Shown here piece by piece: positions 50,501 through 61,800 of a DNA stretch of 64,000 bases. How positions within the stretch are numbered: position 1 is the stretch's first letter; each line of letters starts with the position of its first letter. This DNA comes from Pegea sp. RAD2-039 (taxonomy: Eukaryota; Chordata; Thaliacea; Salpida; Salpidae). The translations under genes and the position numbers were made by a program. The stretch lies in the NCBI GenBank assembly GCA_034620365.1, contig JAQGEQ010000324.1, positions 186,001 through 250,000 of the forward strand, written 5' to 3'. The notes beneath the pieces were generated by a model. It was not told the origin of the DNA and searched no databases. It saw nothing but the letters and a program-made list of their open reading frames with translations.

Positions 50501-53500
50501 TCATTAACATCTTCAACATTTACTGTTAATGTCGCTTCATCAGTTAAAGTTAACTGTGCACTATTATCAGATGCTTTGACAGTTATCTACAGAACAATTA
50601 GATGTTTAAAATCTTTAATTAGATAAATCCTAATGAGACGGAACCTTATACGACTTCACTCTTTCATAATCAAGCTCTTCAGTGATTTTTATTTCTCCAG
50701 TTGTTCGATTTATAGCAAATGGTAAATCTGTTTCAACTAACGAGTAAAATATTTCAGCATTTCTACCTTCGTCTTCATCGAATGATTGAACAGTGAAGAT
50801 AACTTTGTTAATTGATTCATCCTTCAAATATTTACAATTTTAACATCTTCGACTCTTACTGCTTCTGACTTTACCTCTGTAACGTTCTTGACTGCTGGTA
50901 GATTGGTTATGTTGGGGTTTTTATCGTTAGAATCTCTGATTTTTATAAAAACTGTTGTAGATGAGCTTAAAGGTGGATCTCCCTTGTCAGTTGCTATTAT
51001 AGTTGCATTATAATAAGACCCCATGGTTTCTCTATCCAAAGGTTTGTTTGTTGAAAGCTGACCTAAAAAGAAAAGAAAAACTAGTAGAAACAAACTAATT
51101 AGAAATGAGTTTTTTGTTTAATAGATTAGAGATTTCTTACAGCCAGTTAATAACTATTATTCAAGTATGTAAAGTTGAATAACAAATATTTACCTGAATC
51201 TTCTCCTATTTTAATGTACACTTGATCTGTTTCAGCTACAGAATAAATTATTTCTCCATTTTCACCAGAGTCGGCGTCAGTGGCGGTTATCTAAAACATT
51301 TTTTTAGAGTGATCAATTTAACATTCTATATAAAACAGTTTTGTAACAAATATTTGATTTATATGCAAATTTTCTGCTTCAACTTTTATATTCAGATTTG
51401 TCTATCTGACCTTCAAATAAATTATATAAGTTGGTTTTTACCTGACCAATAGGTGCATTTTCTTGGGACTCAACCACTTCAAAAACAAGATCTAATGAAT
51501 CTTGAAAGATTGGTTTTTCGTCGTTGACATCGATGAGGCTAATGATCAGTTGTCCTGTGCAACAATCACTTATTAATCTATAAATATATAAGACTCTAAT
51601 TCACCAGTTTCTCTTTGTAAACCAAACGTTTCATTTGCATTCAAATCTTCAACAGCTACGGTTACTCCTACTCTTTCAATTTTCTCTCTGTCCAAGTTTT
51701 CGGATAAAACTTTAACTTTTCCAGCTTGTTTACCATCCTACATAATTTTGAAAATAGTTTCTTTTCAATTACATCAATAGCATACGACCTCAAACTCCGT
51801 AGTAATATTAAACCAATCGTCACAATCACCGAATCCATCCAAGGCACCACAATTTTCAATGGAGTACAAAAGATCTGGGTTTGCATCCTGATCTTCAGCG
51901 ATTATCGTAGCTACAACTAGATTTTACATCAAAGTTAACAAGATTTAACCAAAACTTAAAAGAGATTTAATTCTCAAAGAGTTTGTTTTAGTAGAAAATA
52001 AGATGACCTTTATTTTAACACCTGAATTTCGACATTACTATTATTTAAAGTTTGAATTATCATTTTAAAGATATTAATTCTATTTAGCTGAAGATGCACA
52101 TATTTTTACCAAACTTATTTTTCATGAAAGAAGTTTGCTTTGTTAATTGTACAAACTGTTTACTGAACTTAATCAAAAGTAATGGAATCAAGTGAAGGTT
52201 GAAGCAATCAGAAAGTAACCTGTATCTATTGTTGCATTTTCTGCGATTGAAACTTCGTTTAATGAGCTTCCAACAAATTGAGGAGACTTGTTATTAACAT
52301 CCAACAAATTAACTATTATGAAATATGAAGTAGATTTGCGAGGAGTGCCAAGATCGGTTGCAATTACTTCAACTTCATAACTTTCTTGCTTATCTCTATC
52401 AAGAGCACTGTTTCTAATCTACAACAAACATCATCAGTTAAACAGGAAGTAATATTGCAACTGTTGAATACCTGTAAGCTTCCTTTATTATCATCTAGTT
52501 GAATGATGTTAAAATCGAGCGAATAAATTCCTCCAATTGAAAAATCAAAATCTTTGTTTGGAGAACAAGCATCTAAGTCGTAAGCTTCGATCTGTACAGT
52601 TAAATACCTTTATTATTACTCGAACATAATTACTTAACTATTAGTTACTTAACATCGTTCATTGGCAAAAAAAATTACTAAAAGCTCATTATGCTGATAC
52701 AAACTGTGAACATAAATTAAATAAGAAGATATAAGAAGTTGGATACCAATGCAACTTCCTTTCCTGAGGGAGACATTTCTTGAATATCAACAACCTTCGG
52801 ATTAGTTTCGCTGAACTCCGGTGGAAACTCGTTTTCATCCTTAATTTTAAAGACCAGTTGGTTACTAACAACATATTGCATACCAGAAGTTACTTATAAA
52901 CAAAATTTGATAAATAAATTGAACTCATAAACCTGAATTGTGATTGAAACTGTAACTGGTTCTTCATATTTTCCATCTGTCGCAACGACATTTATTTCTA
53001 TTTCTTTATCTCTTCCTGCACAAGTAGCTTCAATTTGTTCAATATCTAACGCTTTTGCAGGCTTGAGTATAGCTGTAAAAGTGTAGACAAATAAGACTCG
53101 GATTAAACACTGTCTTGACGACTTTTACTTCAATGTGTTTCTATCAGGTAATACTTTTGTTTCTTAAAAGCTAATAGGCCATCAAGGTAAGTAGCTATGT
53201 GTCTTAAGAGTAGAAATTATTTTTGAGGTAAGATTTTCTAGACTCGTTTTTTGAACAAGATTAGATTGATTTAACTGAATCTTAATAAGTTTTTATTTTT
53301 AAAGTTTTGACTCAAATCAAAGCTCCACACTTTTTACTCTTGATGCTTTGAATAAGTTCAAATTTAGTTTTTAAAAGTATCTACTAAATAGATTTATAAA
53401 GTGATATTTTAGTGTAAAAATGAAAAATAATATCACCTTTCTACTTTTACAAAATAATTTTGTATTTGGTAATCTTAAATAAATACACGAGTGATTTAGG

Positions 53501-56500
53501 TATAGTGATAAACAAAATGTGATTACAATAATAAAGTTCAATTCTGGAATTTTTTTTCGATTGCAAACAAAGAAATGAAAGTTTAAATTAAGTTAATCAT
53601 TTACAGCTGATTTCAGAAAATATAATTTTTTAATATATCTCGAAACATGGATTTGAAAATTACCAGAAATAATTCTCAGTATTAAATTAAACATTTATAA
53701 ACTTATAGATTTGTTGATGGAATTAACGCACAAGTTAAAAATTATAAAATTAAAAAAATAATTTTTAGATCACACAAATTTTAGTAATACGACTATAAAG
53801 CAAAATTAGCTTGTAGGTGTTAAGAACTTTTAAATAGTTCAGTATGCAAGATTAAAAATTTTAAACTTAAAAAAAGTTTTATGATTGAAAAAAAAGTCTA
53901 AAAATTTAAGGTATTTTCTACTTTTTCAAATGAAAATTCATCTTGAGACTTTATTTTTTATACAATTATTCATTGAATTTAATTAATAATTAAGAATAAT
54001 ATCAAAGTGGAAAATATGATTTAGTGAAATCTGAGTTGAAATACTCAGCTCCATAAAACGTTGACTAACCAACTTGTCCATCCACAGTCGAAACGGAAAA
54101 ATACTCAGCATATGGTCCATCTTCAATCTCGAAAGTGAGACTTTGGTTTTCTTCACCATCAGGATCAGTTGCCTGTATAATTGCAACATATCAATTACAT
54201 GTTAGTAAAGCTGTTAATGAAGCTAACCCCCATCTCAATTTCTGTCGTTGTATCATTATCTGTAAAAACTCCATAGTAAGATTTTCGCTGCCATCTAAAA
54301 ACTTTATTAAATTTTCTAACTCAACCTTTGAAATGTTAAACATACTCTGGTGAATTATCGTTCACGTCAAGAACGTTGATTTCCGCAGAGACTGTAGTTT
54401 GTCGACTACCTCCATCTATAGCAGCAAAAGTTACGTAATGAACAGATGATCTTTCTCTATCAAACTCTGTTTTAGTTCTTATTTCGCCATTATCTTCGAC
54501 TGTTAGTAAACTATAAAATAAAATAAACTCTTTAGGTTTAACCTGTTACCATGTGTAAAAAATAAAATAGTTTCGGTAGCTACACTTTATTATGTCTCAA
54601 GTTCTTCTTTTCACATCGTATAAGTATTTAGCTTACTCTATAAATATATTGTAAAGGTCATGAAATTGAGGATTCCAAACATAATATCGAAGCTTTATAC
54701 TTATTTTTTAAACATGATTATCAGGCAAAATGTAATAATTTTTGATTTGCAATATCAACCATTTGATACAATTCTTCATTGAAATTTAATAAAGACTCGA
54801 ACGCGAGTTGACATATCACCCTAACTTTGTCTTATGGATAAATTTTACTTGTAAATGTCGAAAGTGTTTAGGAGGCCTCGCACGCAGGAAAGCACTTGCC
54901 TCGTTGGCAACGTTTACCCTATTTAAAAGTAAAATAGATCACTTACTCTCCCCCAATTATTATACTGTATGTAACTTCCCCATTTTCTCCACTATCTTTA
55001 TCAGTCGCCTGCAATTGAAATAACATCAAAAAAAAGTTAAAACTCTTTATTCAAAATAAAAACTATTTAGTTCAGTTATTTACTTCTAATTTCCCAACAA
55101 AATCTCCAATACTTGCGTCTTCTGAGACATTAAAGTTTATTAGGTCTTCAGTAAACTCAGGTGAGTTGTCATTAGTATCATTTAATTGAATCCTAACTCT
55201 TGCTAGAGTAAAGTTACCTTCATGAGATGCTTTTATCTATTTTCAATACAGTTTATTAAAAATATTTTGATTGTTTGCTGCTTACTGTAAATTCAAACGA
55301 CTTTTCATCACTCTCATAATCAAGTTCACTATAATCAGTCACAACCACATTTATCACTGAACCTCCGTTGATAGTTGAATCAGAGAGTTCGAAAGGCATA
55401 CCATCCTCAACAATTTCTACTTCAAAAACTGCGTTAGATCCCTAAATTCAAATTTAGAGTTTTGTAAAACTTGGAATATCATCTAGGTTTAATAAAACTG
55501 CTTTCTAACTTGATCAATATCTTCTACATAAATGTTTAGTCCTTGAACTACTGATCCGATAGAGGTCCCCTCATCTAACGAGGCCAAAAACTCATTTGTT
55601 TCAATTTTGTTATCTAAATTTGTCGGATTTTCAAGTCTGGAAACATTTATATAATTTAGTATATGGTGTAAAAATTGAAAAGTAAAATAATTATCAATAA
55701 AAGCGATAATTATAATTTTCCACTAAAAACTAAAATTGAATATTAGTAGATGCAAAACAAAAACTACCTTCTAATTTTTAACGTTTTCAACGCATGAAAA
55801 CTTTGCGATTTTAATTGTAAAGTTAATAAATGTGGACCTGTAGAATTTTGGCAGGTTGTCGTCTACATCACTTATGATTATTCTGATTGTAGTAGTAGCA
55901 GTAAACGGATAGTTAACTTCTGATTGCTTCGACCTAAAAGCGTTATCGTTTTCTGGCAGCTCTGTAGCCTATAAGGATCAATTTAGAATGGTAAGTAATG
56001 AAGAAATGAAGAATAATGGAACCTTAATTTTGAGCTCAAAAATTTCTTGGTCATTTTCACGATCAATCAGTTTACCAAGAGATATTGTACCATTATCTTC
56101 ATCAATACGGAAAAAGTCATTTGCTTCAATCTCGTAACGAATTTTCCAATTTAATGAATAATCTTGATCTACTGCTTTAAAAGTACAAACTTCTGTACCC
56201 TGTATTGATTTAAATAGATTAATATAAGCACAATAAATTCATCTTTAATTTAGAAAATTTATTTTATAGTTTAATTGTTAAATTATTGATTAATTAGAAA
56301 CGTATTTATATTCAATATGAGATAACTGATTGAATAAGGCTTTCTGAAATAAATATACCATAGTTGAATCTTCTGGTATGGTTTTACTTGTCGGTGAAAC
56401 AATAAATATTGGAGGCTTATCAGGACCATCTTTAAGTTGAAGTAGTAAATTTAATGATGAATTTAAAGTCTTTTCAGGGATATCGCATCCAGATGACGTT

Positions 56501-57641
56501 GATATGTCCTGAAAATTCGCGTTATAAGAATTTAGTTTTAAATTATCTATGTATAAATGTGAATCATAATTATTGCTGTCTAACCTCTGCGTATATAGAA
56601 GCATATACAACTGGAGTTACATCATAATCTAATTGACCATCACTTTTTAGTTTAATAGTGTAGGTAGTTGCATCACTTCTTGTAATCTCTAAGATATCAG
56701 ACTCCTTAAAGGTAAAGTAATCAGTGATACGATCTTAGTAATAGTCAACATTATCTGCTTGGTGTCGATTTACTATTCTTACTTGTATAGATATTTTTTG
56801 GAGTATTACATCAGAAGAAATTTTTACATTAGCTAATGATGAAGGTGACCAAGGGTACTGCAAACATTAAAGTTTTTCAAGAATTGAAATAGTCAACTTT
56901 AGGAAATTAAAAACTCTCTACGTGACAAGAAACCTATTTCAGAAAATCAAGTTTCTAACCTCGTAAATATCTTCTGTATATGTTAAGTCAGTTATCTGTG
57001 GAGCTTCATCATTTGAATTTCCGATAGTTATTTCGCCATTCTATAGAAATTTGCACAAAGTTTAACTCTTTAGTTTGCTCTTTACTTTTTATTTGTAATA
57101 GCAATAATTAGGTTTGGTTAAACAACAACAACATTTTATTTCGATCTAGAAACCAACCGAAGTAACAGTGGTTCCTGTTAGTGAGTCTAACGCTTCGCAC
57201 GAAAATTCCAAGGCTTCATTTTGCTGATCAAAGTAAACATTTTAAATATATTATTTTGTCTACCTTAAAAGAAACAAACTTCTCTGTCCAATTGCCTGAT
57301 AAGGGTAATTTCACCAGTGTTTACATCAAGTGAAACATACGAAGATAAATCTCCAAACATTGAATATGTTACATCTCCTTCAAAATCTCTAGTTTTTAAC
57401 TGATATATCTGAGTACCAGTTGCTGTATTTTCACAAATAATTGCTCCGTCAAGATCACCTTCTGTTCCACTGTCATCGACAAACTGAATTCCTGACAAAG
57501 CAAAGTTTTGTACAAATATCAAGAAGCTGATAAATATTTTCAATATTTTTAAAAAATTGTTACTCAATAAAAAGCAATTAATGAACCTGTCACTGCTACA
57601 GAAATGCTTGCTAATACCAAAATCCAGAACTGAAGCAACAT
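47506..57641 (-). CDS. Cadherin/protocadherin-like adhesion receptor A, complete, many short exons
   Basis: A single-pass adhesion receptor made of cadherin repeats. The first exon (57587-57641) encodes a signal peptide, MLLQFWILVLASISVAVTG. Exons I could phase by hand, in order: 57280-57491, 57158-57223, 56960-57040, 56783-56857, 56585-56704, 56359-56508, 56023-56199, 55838-55968, 55510-55636, 55286-55441, 55084-55236, 54947-55008, 54346-54510, 54228-54294, 54070-54172, 52933-53072, 52747-52839; further exons continue to 47506. About a dozen repeats are marked by linker motifs: DVDDNLPKF (55.86 kb), DTNDNSPEF (55.17), DVNDNSPEY (54.36), DENEFPPEF (52.83), DVNNKSPQF (52.3), DVNDEKPIF (51.5), DSNDKNPNI (50.93), DVNDNPASF (50.5) and DVNDEIPKF (49.7). 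The membrane span (LQIALIAVVAALALICVTLV) is near 48.15 kb. The tail has NPLYD and ends FEDTGF. No EGF or laminin-G domain and no catenin-binding tail were recognised, so it is protocadherin-like. Size is estimated at about 1,600 residues. The exact family name is open. Confidence 0.9.
47889..47900 (-). other. NPxY motif in the cadherin A tail
   Basis: Encodes NPLY within SENPLYDITENP, about 40 residues after the membrane span. NPxY motifs bind PTB domains and can direct clathrin-mediated endocytosis. The same motif stands at the same place in cadherin B (59228-59239). Confidence 0.75.
50285..51050 (-). repeat. Conversion tract 1, cadherin A copy
   Basis: 766 bases that align without any gap to 61318-62083 (constant offset 11,033). 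By eye there are only two isolated differences plus a cluster of six in ten bases (50911-50920). The tract covers parts of at least four exons and the introns between them, so the introns are as conserved as the exons. Confidence 0.93.
52135..52338 (-). repeat. Conversion tract 2, cadherin A copy
   Basis: At least 204 bases identical to 63797-64000 (offset 11,662), covering the end of a repeat-encoding exon and the adjoining intron. The match runs to the window edge, so its full length is unknown. Confidence 0.92.
53073..54069 (-). other. Largest intron of cadherin A
   Basis: About 1 kb of AT-rich intron between two phased exons (54070-54172 and 52933-53072). Nothing else recognised inside. 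Confidence 0.7.
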
Positions 57642-58894
57642 TTCTTAGATAAAAAAGAAAGCTTTTGTATAATTTGTAGCTTTTTAACAAACAGAAAATA
57701 TATTAATCTGAAAAGAAATAAAGCTGATTCATCATCAAAATGTAAACTTTATCATAAAATGGTAGACTTTCAAACAATGAAAGTTATTTAAAAATTAATT
57801 TGTACATTAACTGTAACAAGCAATTATATTTTGAAGTTTATTTTAATAATAAACGATATGGTTTTCTTCAAGTTGTTTTTACCTTATTTTTCGGTCTGTT
57901 TTGCTGAAGTAATTAAAACATTTAGTCTGGAAGCAATCTCTATATTGTAATCAAAAATATAAATAAAAACAAAATGTTTAAATAATATTATAAGTCAAAA
58001 ATAACAGCTGATTTTCGGTGATGACAAAAAACAAAAAATAACTTCATAAACTGCTTTTTAGATATAAGTTAAAACTAGAAAATACGAAGAAGTTGAAATT
58101 GAGGTATCAAAAGCTAATATTGAAATTATTTTCTGGTAGAGGATATTTCTTCTACTCACAGATTGGTTAATTATTAATTTTGTCAATCATTAGATATTTG
58201 AGCCTTATTTTAGTTTGTTTGCTTTTATAACAATTGATTTTTATTTAAAGTATTTTCATTTCTCGTAATCATATGAAAAAACTTTTAAATAACGACATTT
58301 GATCATTTATGCTTGAAAAATATACTTCTAAAAGGTTTTTGTAAAAAATTAATTGTTAGCAGTTAAACCCGATAACAAAAGACTTAACAGAAAAATTATT
58401 ATCAAATTTACGGCCATTGTAATGTTTGTCATGCTTTGTTTTAAATTATACTTTTTTACTCATTTTTTATTCATTTTATTTTAGTTTAAGTGCTTCTATC
58501 CTTCTAATAGTCTTTAGATGATTTTATATCATATTAGTATGTTGAGCATATTGTACAAGTCACTTTGAAGCCTTACTAGGTGGCATGAGTTGACTTTTTA
58601 GAGCTACTATTTCAGTTATCTGGTTTCAAAGCATCTACAAGAAGTTAATTGTATGTACCTACAGTACTTGTTTAGCTGTTACTAGGTCTTGTACTCAGAA
58701 TTAAGGCTGGCTGCTCTAACAGTATTCCATGATTGATGGATTATTTACAACTTTTCGTTTACAGCTTTTCTGCTTTTGGTACTAAGTTTTCTTTTGTGTT
58801 TGTTCAGACACTAATTTATTTCAGCTACAAATAAAATACAAAAGTACAGAAAGTAAGAAAGCATTTGAGAACTAAGCTCAATGAATATTTTTCT
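57642..58894. other. Spacer between the tandem cadherin genes
   Basis: Holds the 5' flank of cadherin A and the 3' flank of cadherin B. No other gene seen. A minus-strand AATAAA at 58815-58820 is a good candidate end for cadherin B, about 75 bases past its stop. Confidence 0.55.
58815..58820 (-). terminator. Candidate polyadenylation signal of cadherin B
   Basis: Minus-strand AATAAA 74 bases beyond the stop codon of cadherin B. Confidence 0.45.
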
Positions 58895-61800
58895 TTAAAA
58901 TCCAGTGTCTTCAAAAGAGCAGTTGAAAGTATTTTGTTCACCAACTGAATCACTTGATAACTGATTATTTGTAGCTTCATCATCTACTGTTTGTGGAAAA
59001 TCAATCTGAAAATTATCACAAACACTTCCACAGCCAGAACTGATCTAAGAAGCAAATAAATGTTTGATTGAACAAATAAATTTTGTTTTTCTTGAATTAA
59101 AGCTACTAACTTCATCTTTCGTATTGACACTATCTATATTATCAATAACATTATCATCTATTTCATCATCATCTGTACTATCATAAGCAGTTTCCATATT
59201 GATGCCTAATTGTGTGTCACATATATCATAAAGAGGGTTTGCACTGAAACAAGAGATTATTTAACAACAAAGATTGTTGAAACATTTAAATATGAATAGA
59301 AGCAGCAAACTAAGTTGTTGCAATCTTACTTAGTTCTGTAACTGTTGGAGGCTCCAGTGGAGTTATACTTTTCCATTTCTTCAAATGTTTTCTCCATCGC
59401 TTTTTCAACTCTTTTGTTTCGTTTAATACTTAAAACAGTTTTTTCAGATAGAAATTGAACGACAAAATAAAAGACTTACGTTTGCTTGAGGCATAATACA
59501 GATGTGACCAAGGTAAGGCAGACAAATCCTAAACATACAGTAGTGCTTATAAAGGCTATTTCAACTTTTTGACTTTTTTGGGAAGAAGAAACCATCGTTC
59601 TGCCTTTGATACCATATTTAGCAAGAAAAAGATTAATATCTGATTTTCCGGAATCTAAAGTTCTGAAATAAATTTTATTTTTTACTCTAAGGTAAGCTTT
59701 GATTAGATTGGAATAACTTTTACCTAACAAGCTTACAAAATGTTGATAAAGTTATTCGATATAACTACGTTTTTACATTTTTGAACAATTTTAAAGTTCA
59801 AAAGAGATCTAATAAAACGTATGCTTGTACTTATCAATAATAGAAACTGGTATCAGCGTGTTTGTGGTAGCGTCTTTCACATGAAATGTAATCTGTGATC
59901 TGCAAACCACAAATAAAAAGTCAATTATCAATACAAGTGTCTAGTTGATACAAATGTACTTTATTTGCGAGTTCTTAGGTTCTGTGTAAGGTAAAACTTT
60001 ATCAATCAAAACTGTTGAGTTTATGAATTGTGCAAGGTCACTGAGCAACAAATAATTTGTTTCATCTTTCACAAATTCAAATTGATTTAAAACAATTTGA
60101 TTTCTTAAAAGTTTAATTTACATTTTTATCAAAAATAAACAAGAAATAAACAACTGATTGGAAATATTTATTACTGCTCAAAATTATTTCGAGTTTGGCG
60201 AGTAAAGTCATCCGTAGAGATAATAGATAGTAAAGTGATAGTCTGATCTTCCTTAATTACTCCAATCGTCAAAAGTGATTCATCAAAGTGTTCAACAATT
60301 CTATTCATCAAAGCAATTTCTTCTTAACCAGATTTAATAACAAATTTTTTCGAATAGTAAGTATATTTTAAGTAAACTAATCAATCTTATATCAAGATGT
60401 TTAAACAAAAATATTCAAAGTGTTCAATAAAGCTGTAATCACCCATCTGTGACGAATAGATGGACGTTAAAGTGACAATTTCCCGTCAAGATGGTCGGCT
60501 GAATAAAAAAAACTTTACCTTCCTTTTCATGAACGACAAAAATTTCTTGAGTCTGTTTGGATTTGATATATTGTAAAGCACTTAGATTTAATTTATTTAC
60601 TGAGCAAGTACTTACTAAGTTTTGACAGGTTCTACAGCATTTTGTTTGTTTAGTTATCGAATAGGATAAAATTGAGTTTTTATCTTCGTCTAAGTCAGTC
60701 GCAAAAACCTGTGTGATTGGAATATCGGCACTCGGCTGAGTTTCAATTGAAATATCTGAATAAATAGATCAGTAAATACCCAAACAACTTGTGTTTGTTT
60801 TCAAATATTTTCACAAAAATAAAAATTCAAGCCTTACAGATTTTAAATTCAATATTACTGAGGTCATAAATATGAAAAAATAATAGTTTATCACCTATCA
60901 TGGAATGCTTTTTCATGAACCTTGGTGATTGGTCGTTAATATCAGTAACATGTACATGTATACAACTAAACTCATCCAAAAGTTCAACTTCAGAACAATC
61001 TAAATCAGTTACACTTACAATATTACTGATGTCTGACACCTAAAAAATGATTAAAGTAGTATACAAAGTTGTTGTTAATTTGCTTCTACCTGGACAACCA
61101 GATCAAATCGAACATCTCTTTCTCTATCTATTTCAACAAGTCGACTAATTCTTTGAGTTTTTTTGTTCACGTGGAAGAAATTCTTTCCATTTCCGCCTGG
61201 ATCATACAGAACGATTAAAATGTTTTTAAATTTGGTTTAATATTTGAGTTTTACTCGTAATTGTGACAAAAATAGGAAACAATTGTTGAATTATTTTCAT
61301 TCAAGAAGTTTTTGTTAACACTAACCAACGACATAATAATAGTTTGTTTGAAGAGTTGGTGAGTCTGCATCAGTGGCTGGTTTAATAAACACTCCTGTAT
61401 CTCCTGGAGGACCTTCTTCAATGTTTATAGACTGAACTTGAGAACTCTATGAAATATACATATAGGGTTGGAGTGTGAATTGTAAGATCTAAAAAGTTAT
61501 AAATTAAAAACCTGATCAAAACTGGCGGGATTGTCATTAACATCTTCAACATTTACTGTTAATGTCGCTTCATCAGTTAAAGTTAACTGTGCACTATTAT
61601 CAGATGCTTTGACAGTTATCTACAGAACAATTAGATGTTTAAAATCTTTAATTAGATAAATCCTAATGAGACGGAACCTTATACGACTTCACTCTTTCAT
61701 AATCAAGCTCTTCAGTGATTTTTATTTCTCCAGTTGTTCGATTTATAGCAAATGGTAAATCTGTTTCAACTAACGAGTAAAATATTTCAGCATTTCTACC

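Noticed and set aside
56735-56737. An in-frame TAA inside cadherin A that at first suggested a pseudogene
   Set aside because: It lies in a 78-base intron with a GTAAGA donor at 56782 and a pyrimidine-rich acceptor ending at 56705; the flanking exons (56783-56857 and 56585-56704) join in frame.
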